From: Burkholderiaceae bacterium
Lineage (GTDB): Bacteria; Pseudomonadota; Gammaproteobacteria; Burkholderiales; Burkholderiaceae_E
NCBI GenBank assembly: GCA_023954015.1
Contig: JAMLIS010000011.1
Location: forward strand, 54,225-118,224
Reading direction: 5' to 3'
DNA: 64,000 nt
The translations under genes and the position numbers were made by a program. This document shows, one piece after another, positions 8,393 to 15,770 of this stretch; the stretch's first letter is position 1, and every line of letters starts with the position of its first letter. Below the pieces are notes generated by a model. It ran no database searches. It saw nothing but the letters and a program-made list of their open reading frames with translations, and was not told the DNA's origin.

Positions 8393-9196
8393 TTAATGGC
8401 GTTTCAGGATGACTTCCAGGACGAAACGGCTGCCGACATACGCGAGCAGCAGCAGCGAGAAGCCGCCGAAGGTGAGACGCAGCGCGGTGCGCCCGCGCCA
8501 TCCCCACAACCGGCGTCCGAGCAGCAGGATGCCGAACACCGCCCACGCGATCAACGTGAACACGTTCTTGTGATCGAAGCGCAACGGCTGGCCGAAGATC
8601 TCCTCGGAGAACAGCACGCCGCTGAAAGCGGTGAGCGTCAGCAGCGCGAAGCCGACGCCGATGAAGCGGAACAGGATGCGCTCGAGCACGAGCAACGGAG
8701 GAAGGTCCTCGAGGAAGCGCGCGAGCGGCAACGCCCCGGCCTCCTCGCCGCCGCGATGCAGCGAGCGCTCGGCCAGTGCCATCAGCGCCGCATGCAGGGC
8801 CGCCAGCGACAACGCGCCGTAGGCCAGCGTGCCGATCAGCAGGTGCGGCAGGAACAGCGGGCGCGTGCTCTGCGCGCCGAGGGCGATTCCGGGAAAGCCC
8901 AGCGGAAGCAGCACCGCCACCGCGGCGGCGGGCAGCACGATCGTGCGAAGCGCTTCGACGCGCGCCGACAGGCCTTCGATCCATAGAACGAGAACGCCGA
9001 TCCACAAAGTGGCCGAAAGGATCGGCGCGAAGCCGAAGTGCCAGCCGCTCTCGCCGACGATCGTCTCGTACAGTCCGGCCGCGTGCACGACGAGACCGGC
9101 GAGCATTGCCGGGCCGGTGAACCGATGCGGCGCTCGCCAGGCGACGACGTACGCGAATGCGGCAAGCAGGTCGGCGATAACCGGTAAACTCGGCAC
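8393..9196 (-). CDS. CcsA/YpjD-like cytochrome c assembly-type membrane protein
   Basis: A 267-residue protein of about eight membrane helices with the CcsA/CcmC-like core. Recognisable parts are GWHFGFAPILSATLWI, FLPHLLIGTLAYGALSLAALHA and the C-terminal RFDHKNVFTLIAWAVFGILLLGRRLWGWRG region. Members are annotated as inner membrane protein YpjD or cytochrome C assembly protein; a role in haem handling is assumed from homology only. The start is GTG at 9196, only 22 bp from the divergent ffh start. ffh-ypjD divergence is a conserved Burkholderiales arrangement. Confidence 0.85.
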   Translation of the reverse strand: MPSLPVIADLLAAFAYVVAWRAPHRFTGPAMLAGLVVHAAGLYETIVGESGWHFGFAPILSATLWIGVLVLWIEGLSARVEALRTIVLPAAAVAVLLPLGFPGIALGAQSTRPLFLPHLLIGTLAYGALSLAALHAALMALAERSLHRGGEEAGALPLARFLEDLPPLLVLERILFRFIGVGFALLTLTAFSGVLFSEEIFGQPLRFDHKNVFTLIAWAVFGILLLGRRLWGWRGRTALRLTFGGFSLLLLAYVGSRFVLEVILKRH

Positions 9197-9209
9197 CGAT
9201 CCAGTTTAC
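9184..9209. promoter_or_regulatory. Inverted repeat at the ypjD/ffh divergent start
   Basis: GTAAACT (9184-9190) and AGTTTAC (9203-9209) form a perfect 7-bp inverted repeat. It straddles the start of ypjD and lies 10 bp before ffh ATG. Each arm also reads as a TAAACT -10-like hexamer, one pointing towards each gene. No good -35 box is visible in either direction, so promoter activity is a guess. Confidence 0.35.
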
Positions 9210-9218
9210 TCCAAGGGC

Positions 9219-10574
9219 ATGCTCGAAAACCTGTCGCAGCGGCTCGCGCGCGTCGTCAAGACGATGCGCGGCGAGGCGCGCCTGACCGAAGCCAACACGC
9301 AGGAAATGCTGCGCGAGATCCGCATCGCGCTGCTCGAGGCCGACGTCGCGTTGCCGGTCGTGCGCGACTTCGTCGCCCGCGTGCGCGAGCGTGCGCTCGG
9401 GCAGGAGGTGATCGGCAGCCTCTCGCCCGGACAGGCGCTGGTCGGCGTCGTGCACCGCGAGCTCACGCAGTTGATGGGCGGCGAAACGGCGCAGCTCGAT
9501 CTCGCCGCCCAGCCGCCGGCAATCGTGCTCATGGCCGGCCTGCAGGGTGCCGGCAAGACGACCACCGTCGGCAAGCTCGCCAGGTGGCTGCGCGAAAACC
9601 GCAAGAAGAAAGTCCTCACGGTTTCGTGCGACGTCTACCGGCCCGCCGCCATCGAACAGCTGCGCACCGTCACCGCGCAGGCGGGCGCCGAGTTCTTCGC
9701 ATCGACACCGCAGCAGAAGCCCGCCGAGATCGCGGCCGCCGCGCGGCAATGGGCGCGCACGCACTATTTCGACGTGCTGATCGTCGACACCGCCGGGCGC
9801 CTGGCGATCGACGAGCAGATGATGCGCGAGATCGCCGAGTTGCACGCGCTGCTCGATCCGGTCGAGACGCTGTTCGTCGTCGACGCGATGCAGGGCCAGG
9901 ACGCGATCAATACGGCGAAGGCCTTCAAGGAGGCGCTGCCGCTCACCGGCGTCGTGCTGACCAAGCTCGACGGCGACGCGCGCGGCGGCGCAGCGCTTTC
10001 GGTGAAGGCGGTCACCGGCGCGCCGATCAAGTTCGTCGGGGTCGGCGAGAAGCTCGACGGACTCGAAGGCTTCCACCCCGAACGCATGGCCAACCGCATC
10101 CTCGGCATGGGCGACATCGTCTCGCTCGTCGAGGAGGCGCAGAAGAATGTCGACCAGAAGACCGCGAAGGCGCTGGCCGACAAGCTGAAGTCGGGACACC
10201 GTTTCGACCTGGACGATTTCGCCTCGCAGCTGGGGCAGATGAACCGCATGGGCGGCCTCGCATCGATGCTCGACAAGCTGCCCGCCCAGTTCCAGCAGGC
10301 GGCCGCCGGCGCCGACATGTCGCAGGCCGAGAAGCAGGTGCGGCGCATGCAGGCGATCATCCAGTCGATGACGAAGACCGAGCGCCGCAGGCCCGAGCTG
10401 ATCAAGGCGAGCCGCAAGCGGCGCATCGCTGCCGGCTCGGGCGCGTCGGTGCAGGAAGTCAACCGGTTGCTGTCGCAGTTCGAGCAGATGCAGTCGATGA
10501 TGAAGAAGATGCAGAAAGGCGGCCTCGCGAAGATGATGCGCGGCATGAAAGGGATGATGCCCGGGCTGCGCTGA
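9219..10574 (+). CDS. ffh: Signal recognition particle GTPase Ffh
   Basis: A 451-residue SRP54 homologue that binds signal sequences on nascent membrane proteins and, with 4.5S RNA and FtsY, delivers ribosomes to the membrane. The N domain (1-90) is followed by the G domain with G1 GLQGAGKTTTVGKLA, G3 VDTAGR, and G4 TKLDGDARGG. The Met-rich M domain begins around residue 325 (MGGLASMLDKLP, MQSMMKKMQKGG). ATG 9219 gives the canonical MLENLSQRL start, and length is normal. It is transcribed away from ypjD. The next gene starts 61 bp downstream and may be read through. Confidence 0.97.
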   Translation: MLENLSQRLARVVKTMRGEARLTEANTQEMLREIRIALLEADVALPVVRDFVARVRERALGQEVIGSLSPGQALVGVVHRELTQLMGGETAQLDLAAQPPAIVLMAGLQGAGKTTTVGKLARWLRENRKKKVLTVSCDVYRPAAIEQLRTVTAQAGAEFFASTPQQKPAEIAAAARQWARTHYFDVLIVDTAGRLAIDEQMMREIAELHALLDPVETLFVVDAMQGQDAINTAKAFKEALPLTGVVLTKLDGDARGGAALSVKAVTGAPIKFVGVGEKLDGLEGFHPERMANRILGMGDIVSLVEEAQKNVDQKTAKALADKLKSGHRFDLDDFASQLGQMNRMGGLASMLDKLPAQFQQAAAGADMSQAEKQVRRMQAIIQSMTKTERRRPELIKASRKRRIAAGSGASVQEVNRLLSQFEQMQSMMKKMQKGGLAKMMRGMKGMMPGLR

Positions 10575-10635
10575 ACCGCCGCGCATCGCGAGCGCCCGCC
10601 GCAGCGCCCGCATCGACGGCGGTACACTCGGTTCG

Positions 10636-12096
10636 ATGAATCCGAACCGCAGCGAACCGCCCGAAGCACCGCCCGTCGACCTCGACTCGCTGCGCGCTTC
10701 CTTCGCCGGCCGGCTGATCACCGAGCCCGCCGATCTCGAAGCCTTCACCACCGACTGGCGCCGGCGCTATTTCGGCCGCGCGCTTGGCGCAGCGCAGCCC
10801 GATACGGTCGACGGCGTGGCCGCCATCGTGCGCTGGTGCGCGCGCAATCGCGTCGCCGTCGTACCGCAGGGCGGCAACACCGGCCTGTCGGGCGGGGCCA
10901 CGCCGGACGAATCGGGCCGCTCGGTCGTCCTGTCGCTCGCCAGGCTGGCGCGGGTGCGAGCGGTCGACACCGTCAACAACTCGATCACGGTGGAGGCGGG
11001 TTGCACGCTGGCGCAGGTGCACGACGCCGCGCTGGCGGCGAATCGCCTGTTTCCGCTGCACCTGCCGTCCGAAGGCAGTTGCACGATCGGCGGCAATCTC
11101 GCGACCAACGCCGGCGGCGCGGCGGTGCTGCGCTACGGGAACACGCGCGAGCTGTGCCTGGGTGTCGAGGTCGTCACCGCCGAAGGGCAGGTGTGGGACG
11201 GACTGCGCGGCCTGCGCAAGGACAACACCGGCTACGACCTGCGCGACCTGTTCATCGGCTCGGAGGGAACGCTCGGCGTGATCACCGCCGCGACGATGAA
11301 GTTGTATCCGCTGCCCGCCGCACAGGTGACGGCGATGGCCGCCGTGCAGGACCCGCACGCCGCGCTGCGCCTGCTCGGGCTCGCGCAGTCGATGCTCGGC
11401 TCGACGCTGACCGCCTTCGAGCTGATCTCGAGCCTGTGCCTCGAGCTCGTCGTGCAGCACTTTCCCGACCAGCGGCGCCCCTTCGCCGAAGCCGCGCCGT
11501 ACTACGTGCTGCTCGAGACGAGCGACAGCGAGAGCGAAGCGCACGCGAACACGCAGTTCGAGGCGCTGATGGAGCGCGCGATCGAAGCGGGCACCGTGCT
11601 CGACGCGGTCGTCGCGACATCCGGCGCGCAAAGTCGCGCGCTGTGGGCGCTGCGCGAGCTGGTCTCCGAGGCGCAGGCGCTCGCCGGAAAGAACGTCAAG
11701 CACGACATCTCCGTACCGATCTCGTCGATCGGCGACTTCGTCGAGCAGACGAACGAGGCGATGCAACGCGCGTTTCCGGGCATCCGGATGGTCGTCTTCG
11801 GCCACCTCGGCGACGGCAACCTGCACTACAACGTCTCGCCGCCGGTAGATCGCAGCGGCCCCGAGCACGAGGACGAATTTCTCGCCCTGCAGCCGGCGAT
11901 GAACCGGCTGGTGCACGACGCGGTCGTCGCTTTTCACGGCTCGATCTCGGCCGAGCACGGCCTCGGGCAGCTACGGCGCGACGAAAACGCTCGCTACAAG
12001 TCGGAAGTCGAGATGGCGCTGATGCGGCAGGTGAAACAGGCGCTCGATCCGCGGGGCATCATGAATCCGGGGAAGGTCCTGCCACCGGAGCGCTGA
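10636..12096 (+). CDS. GlcD/D2HGDH-type FAD-linked oxidoreductase
   Basis: A 486-residue flavoprotein with an N-terminal PCMH FAD-binding domain and a C-terminal FAD-oxidase domain. The FAD pyrophosphate loop is PQGGNTGLSGGATP (about residues 77-90), followed by LPSEGSCTIGGNLATNAGG and FIGSEGTLGVIT. The C-terminal half carries VFGHLGDGNLHYN and SAEHGLGQL, whose histidines bind the divalent metal in D-2-hydroxyglutarate and D-lactate dehydrogenases. The protein oxidises a D-2-hydroxy acid and passes electrons to an acceptor; which acid cannot be told from sequence. A TACACT hexamer at 10623-10628 could be a -10 box with a very short leader. Confidence 0.88.
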   Translation: MNPNRSEPPEAPPVDLDSLRASFAGRLITEPADLEAFTTDWRRRYFGRALGAAQPDTVDGVAAIVRWCARNRVAVVPQGGNTGLSGGATPDESGRSVVLSLARLARVRAVDTVNNSITVEAGCTLAQVHDAALAANRLFPLHLPSEGSCTIGGNLATNAGGAAVLRYGNTRELCLGVEVVTAEGQVWDGLRGLRKDNTGYDLRDLFIGSEGTLGVITAATMKLYPLPAAQVTAMAAVQDPHAALRLLGLAQSMLGSTLTAFELISSLCLELVVQHFPDQRRPFAEAAPYYVLLETSDSESEAHANTQFEALMERAIEAGTVLDAVVATSGAQSRALWALRELVSEAQALAGKNVKHDISVPISSIGDFVEQTNEAMQRAFPGIRMVVFGHLGDGNLHYNVSPPVDRSGPEHEDEFLALQPAMNRLVHDAVVAFHGSISAEHGLGQLRRDENARYKSEVEMALMRQVKQALDPRGIMNPGKVLPPER

Positions 12097-12199
12097 CAGC
12101 GTCGAGCCAGTTCGCGACTGTCGATCTGCCTTACAGTGTGCTCGCCGAAATTCCTGCCGGGTTCTATTTCCCGTTGATTTTTCAATTAAAACTTCTTTC

Positions 12200-12214
12200 G
12201 GCACGATCCTTGCT
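12200..12214 (+). promoter_or_regulatory. Sigma-54 promoter (-24/-12) of the PEP-CTERM gene
   Basis: GGCAC-N5-TTGCT (12200-12214) matches the RpoN consensus GGCAC-N5-TTGC(A/T) at every defined base, with -24 GG at 12200-12201 and -12 GC at 12212-12213. Start of transcription would be near 12225. That leaves an 18-nt leader with a GGGAGG ribosome site at 12232-12237 before GTG 12243. The site lies at the end of an AT-rich patch (12160-12200). RpoN promoters of this type are reported upstream of PEP-CTERM genes controlled by PrsK/PrsR; the regulator here is unknown. Confidence 0.8.
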
Positions 12215-12242
12215 AGGTTACTGGAACCTAAGGGAGGACATC

Positions 12243-12644
12243 GTGATACTGTCTGCAGGCGACCCCGTGTCCGGAACGATGACTGCGCAAACCGGCTTCA
12301 ACACCGACGGATTCCTGACCGGCAGCGAAATCCTCGGGTTCGCCTTCGATTTCGGCACCGTGCACATCAGCGATTCGACGCACACTGCCTCAGGTGCCTA
12401 TGGCGTGAATCCCGACCTGAGCCTGTTTTTCCTGGCGGGCGGAATGGCCTTCACCGGGCCGGGCCCGGACGCTCTCACCCTCACGCTGCTCGGCGCAGAT
12501 GTGTGGCACGTCTCGGGAGTGCGCTGGCCTGGCGCCGGTGGTCAGGGCGGCTACACGGTTGCCGTACCGGAACCAACGACGCTTGCGCTGCTCGGCCTGG
12601 GCTTGTTCGGGTTCGCAGCGCAGCGCAAGTTGCGCGTCGGCTGA
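12243..12644 (+). CDS. PEP-CTERM sorting-domain protein lacking a signal peptide
   Basis: A 133-residue protein ending in a textbook PEP-CTERM signal: VPEPTTLALL near residue 108, a membrane helix and a basic tail (QRKLRVG). The preceding domain is a Gly/Thr/Asp-rich beta protein typical of exosortase substrates. GTG 12243 follows a GGGAGG ribosome site by 5 nt and a sigma-54 promoter by about 18 nt. From this start there is no N-terminal signal peptide, which exosortase substrates require. Either the 5' end has been deleted or the protein is not exported normally. No exosortase or PrsK/PrsR gene is in the window. It could be a degenerate gene. Confidence 0.7.
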   Translation: MILSAGDPVSGTMTAQTGFNTDGFLTGSEILGFAFDFGTVHISDSTHTASGAYGVNPDLSLFFLAGGMAFTGPGPDALTLTLLGADVWHVSGVRWPGAGGQGGYTVAVPEPTTLALLGLGLFGFAAQRKLRVG

Positions 12645-12736
12645 GCGCTTCCCGCGTGCGGGCCGAACGGTTCGCACGTGGGGCAGGTGGCGAAACGGGC
12701 TCGTCCGCGCATTCGCCTCCATCGGTTGCGTGAGAC

Positions 12737-13384
12737 TCACCAGCGCCGCACGCGGCCCGTGTCCACGTGCACGAAGTCCGAGCGCGCGTAATAGCCGACA
12801 CCGCCCGCCTGCATCGACAGCGCCGCGCGATGCACCGTTCCCAGCGCGACGCCTGGCATGCGGATGTCGATCGCTCGACCCTGCAGGTGCAGGCTTCTCG
12901 TCGCCACGCCCGAACTGCGCGCCGAGAGCATCGCGTTCGTTCGCGGCGAACGGTAACCCGAGATGACGTGGAACGGCCGCTGGCCGGCGTCGAGCAGTGC
13001 ACGCAGCCGAGCGAGCTGGTCGAGCAGCGCGCGATCGATCTCGTGCACGTCGCCGCTGCGATGATCGCGCAGGACGCGGTCGATCTCGCCCAGCGCGTCG
13101 GTCAGGTAGCGAGGCCCCTCGCGATAGACGACGTCGAGCGACTCGCCGGTGTGCGTGTTCAGGAAGGCGAGACGCGCGATCCCGTCGGCCCGTTCGGCCG
13201 GCGCCTGCATCGACGCACGCGCGGGCCGCGAGACGCCGACCCCGAGCGCTAGCGCGAGTCCGTTCTGCGCTAGCGCGAGTCCGTTCTGCGCTAGCGCGAG
13301 TCCGTTCTGCGCTAGCGCGAGTCCAGTCTGCGCTAGCGCGAGTCCGCCTCGCACGAACTGCCTGCGCGTCGGCGCGTTGCTCAT
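12737..13384 (-). CDS. DUF882/YcbK-like M15 peptidase-family protein with Tat signal
   Basis: A 215-residue protein with twin-arginine motif TRRQFV at residues 6-11, then an unusual hydrophobic region made of five heptads (LALAQNG type, residues 15-49) ending at an ARA cleavage site near 57. The mature domain has the M15/DUF882 motifs: SGYRSPRTN (142-150), SLHLQGRAIDI (164-174) and FVHVDTG (204-210). These give likely zinc ligands His166, Asp173 and His206. Relatives such as E. coli YcbK (MepK) are murein endopeptidases. ATG 13384 overlaps the L,D-transpeptidase stop as ATGA, so the two wall enzymes are translationally coupled. Confidence 0.88.
   Translation of the reverse strand: MSNAPTRRQFVRGGLALAQTGLALAQNGLALAQNGLALAQNGLALALGVGVSRPARASMQAPAERADGIARLAFLNTHTGESLDVVYREGPRYLTDALGEIDRVLRDHRSGDVHEIDRALLDQLARLRALLDAGQRPFHVISGYRSPRTNAMLSARSSGVATRSLHLQGRAIDIRMPGVALGTVHRAALSMQAGGVGYYARSDFVHVDTGRVRRW
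13238..13342 (-). repeat. 21-bp tandem repeat encoding the heptad signal peptide
   Basis: Five consecutive 21-bp units, each carrying CTAGCGCGAGTCC on the plus strand. Three are identical or nearly so and the outer two diverge. They encode LALAQTG, three LALAQNG and LALALGV in the DUF882 signal peptide. Because 21 is a multiple of three, unit gain or loss would only change the length of the hydrophobic core. No unique spacers separate the units, so this is not a CRISPR array. Confidence 0.9.
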
Positions 13385-14322
13385 CGTGCCGATTCCTCCC
13401 GTGTCGTCGCGACCCCGCTGCCCGCGTCGCCGGCCCAGGCGACGTCGATCGCGTATCCCGGCCGCTGCCTCGCAGCTTTCTCCACGCGCGCCCAGTCGAT
13501 CGAGGCCGAGTCGATCGCCTGCAGCCGCGCCAATTCGCGAACCGTGTCGAGCAAGCCCGCCTCGCGGCGGTACGCATCCGGATTCGCCTCGAACCAGATC
13601 CGCCCGTCGTCGGCGCGAGCGAGCAGCAGCGAACGATAGACGATCGCTCCGCGATCGCCGACGTGCAGGCTCTCGAACAGCGCCGCGATGTCGTCCGGAT
13701 GCATCCGCACGCAGCCGTGCGAACGGAAACCATAGATGCTCGACGGCGCGTTCGTTCCGTGCAAGCCGATACCCGGCAGGCTCGTGCCGATCCAGTGGCG
13801 CCCGAGCGGATTGTCGGGGCCCGGCGCGACCTGCTTCAGCACGGGCTTGCCCTCGCGCAGCATCTCGGCCTGGATCGACGGCGGGACGATCCACGTCTTG
13901 TCGACCTGCAGGTTGGTCACCGTGAAGTCGCCGGTCGGCGTCGCCCAGCCGGGCTTGCCGACGGTGACGGGGAAGGCCGCGACGACGCGCCCCGCCTCGA
14001 AGCGAAAGAGCATGCGCTGCGGAACGTTGACGAGGATGCCGTCGGCGAACGGCGGCGTAGGCACCACGTGCCGCGAGACGATCGCGACGCGCTGCCCGAT
14101 CGCCAGCCCCTTGCGGGCGTCGAGCGCGTTGTGCTCCGCGATCCGGGCCACCGGAACGCCGTAGCGCGCTGCGAGCGTACCGAGGCCCTCGCCGCGCGCG
14201 ACGACGTGTTCGAGCGCCTGCTCGACGATCGCACCGCGCGCGACGAGCGCGGACGGACCGGCCTGCGCTGCGGCGGCGGCCGCGACGAAAGCCGCGGCGA
14301 AGACTGCCGTCGCGACTTTCAC
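13381..14322 (-). CDS. LysM-containing L,D-transpeptidase (YkuD family)
   Basis: A 313-residue exported enzyme. It has a signal peptide (residues 1-22), a LysM domain near 40-84 (VVARGEGLGTLAARYGVPV...RIAEHNAL) that binds peptidoglycan, and a YkuD domain near 95-235. The catalytic signature is HGTN at 188-191 and SHGCVRM at 201-207, with Cys204 the nucleophile. It resembles E. coli YbiS/ErfK/YcfS, which make 3-3 crosslinks or attach lipoprotein to murein. The GTG start at 14322 overlaps the livF stop as GTGA. The end overlaps the DUF882 gene as ATGA. The link to the Liv operon is positional only. Confidence 0.9.
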   Translation of the reverse strand: MKVATAVFAAAFVAAAAAAQAGPSALVARGAIVEQALEHVVARGEGLGTLAARYGVPVARIAEHNALDARKGLAIGQRVAIVSRHVVPTPPFADGILVNVPQRMLFRFEAGRVVAAFPVTVGKPGWATPTGDFTVTNLQVDKTWIVPPSIQAEMLREGKPVLKQVAPGPDNPLGRHWIGTSLPGIGLHGTNAPSSIYGFRSHGCVRMHPDDIAALFESLHVGDRGAIVYRSLLLARADDGRIWFEANPDAYRREAGLLDTVRELARLQAIDSASIDWARVEKAARQRPGYAIDVAWAGDAGSGVATTREESAR

Positions 14323-15023
14323 AACCCCAGGTACGCCTCGCGCACCCGCGGATCGTCGAGCAGGTCCGCTCCGCTGCCTTCGAGCACGATGCTGCCGTTC
14401 TCGAGCACGTAGGCACGATCGGCGAGCTTCAGCGACGCGGCGACGTTCTGCTCGACGAGCAGGATCGTCATTCCCTGCGCGTGCAACGTGCGGATCGTCT
14501 GGAGCACCTCGCCGACCAGCGTGGGCGCCAGCCCCAGCGACGGCTCGTCGAACATGATCAGGCGCGGCGCGCCCATCAGGCAGCGCGCGATCGCGAGCAT
14601 CTGCTGCTCGCCGCCCGACAGCGTGCCGGCCGCTTGCCCGGCGCGCTCCTTCAGTCGCGGGAACATCGTGAAGACGCGCTCGAGCGTCTCGCCGGCGTGG
14701 CTGCGCGCGTGCGGCAGCAGTGCGCCGACTTCCAGATTGTCGAGCACGCTCATCGACGGAAAGATCTGCCGGCCTTCGGCGACCTGGCCGATGCCGAGGT
14801 CGCAGACCTTCGAGCTGGGAAACCCTGCGATCTCGCGTCCGTCGAAGCGGATCGAACCGCAGCGCGGCTTCAGGATGCCGGCGAGCGTGCGGATCAGCGA
14901 AGTCTTGCCGGCGCCGTTGGCGCCGACGAGCGCGACGATCTGGTTGGACGGAACGTCGAGGTTCACCCGGTCGAGCGCCTGCGCGTCGCCGTAGAAAACC
15001 GAGAGGTCGCGGATCTGCAACAT
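14319..15023 (-). CDS. livF: Liv-type ABC transporter ATPase LivF (system 1)
   Basis: A 234-residue ABC ATPase. Walker A is GANGAGKTS near residue 35, the signature is TLSGGEQQM, Walker B is RLIMFDEPSLGLAP, and the D-loop and switch VEQNV follow. It matches LivF, one of two ATPases of the high-affinity branched-chain amino acid importer, with the typical LivF ending (EAYLGL). It lies 9 bp after livG and is the last transporter gene of the operon before the wall enzymes. Confidence 0.93.
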   Translation of the reverse strand: MLQIRDLSVFYGDAQALDRVNLDVPSNQIVALVGANGAGKTSLIRTLAGILKPRCGSIRFDGREIAGFPSSKVCDLGIGQVAEGRQIFPSMSVLDNLEVGALLPHARSHAGETLERVFTMFPRLKERAGQAAGTLSGGEQQMLAIARCLMGAPRLIMFDEPSLGLAPTLVGEVLQTIRTLHAQGMTILLVEQNVAASLKLADRAYVLENGSIVLEGSGADLLDDPRVREAYLGL

Positions 15024-15032
15024 CGCGGCGCT

Positions 15033-15770
15033 CTACAGTTCGGCAGTGCCGAGATAGCTCTCGAGCACCTTCGGGTCGGAGGTCACCTCGGCAGGCGTGC
15101 CCGACGAGATGATCACGCCGTGATGCAGCACGTAGACGCGCTGCGCGAGCGCCATCACCGCGCGCATCACGTGCTCGATCAGCAGGATCGTGACGCCGTG
15201 CTCGGCGTTCAGGCGCCGGAATGCCGTGACCATGTGGTCGGTTTCGGTGGGACGCAGGCCGGCCATCACTTCGTCGAGCAGCAGCAGCCGCGGCTCGGTG
15301 GCGAGCGCGCGCGCCACTTCGAGCTTCTTGCGGTCGGGCAGCGTGAGTGCCGATGCCGGGCGATCGCGCTGCCCCCACATGTCGAGGGCGCGCAGCGCGG
15401 CTTCGGCACGACGTCCGGCGACCCGTCGGTCGGTCGTGCCGCGGAAACCGCCGACCAGGACGTTCTCGAGCACGGTCATGTCGGCGAAGGGCTTGACGAT
15501 CTGGAAGGTGCGGCCGATGCCGATCGCGCAGACCTGGTCGGCGCGCCAGCCGGCGATGTCCGAACCGAGGAACACGATGCTGCCCTCGTTCGGCGCGAGC
15601 GCGCCGGCGATCAGGTTGAACAGCGTCGTCTTGCCTGCGCCGTTGGGCCCGATCAACGCGACGATCTCGCCGCGCTCGACGTGCAGCGACGCGTTGTCCA
15701 CCGCGCGCAGCGCCTGGAAGCTCTTCGAGACGCGCTCGACCTGCAGCATCGGTGTGCCGGCCTCAGTCAT
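15033..15770 (-). CDS. livG: Liv-type ABC transporter ATPase LivG (system 1)
   Basis: A 245-residue ABC ATPase with Walker A GPNGAGKTT near residue 39, Walker B LLLLDEVMAGL and the LivG-type switch LLIEHVM. The C-loop reads LTLPDRKKLEVARAL rather than LSGGQ, a variant common in LivG proteins. It pairs with LivF on the cytoplasmic face of LivHM. It overlaps the end of livM by 8 bp and precedes livF by 9 bp. Confidence 0.93.
   Translation of the reverse strand: MTEAGTPMLQVERVSKSFQALRAVDNASLHVERGEIVALIGPNGAGKTTLFNLIAGALAPNEGSIVFLGSDIAGWRADQVCAIGIGRTFQIVKPFADMTVLENVLVGGFRGTTDRRVAGRRAEAALRALDMWGQRDRPASALTLPDRKKLEVARALATEPRLLLLDEVMAGLRPTETDHMVTAFRRLNAEHGVTILLIEHVMRAVMALAQRVYVLHHGVIISSGTPAEVTSDPKVLESYLGTAEL

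Noticed and set aside
13238..13342. CRISPR-like array
   Set aside because: The 21-bp units are directly adjacent with no spacers and lie in frame inside a signal peptide.
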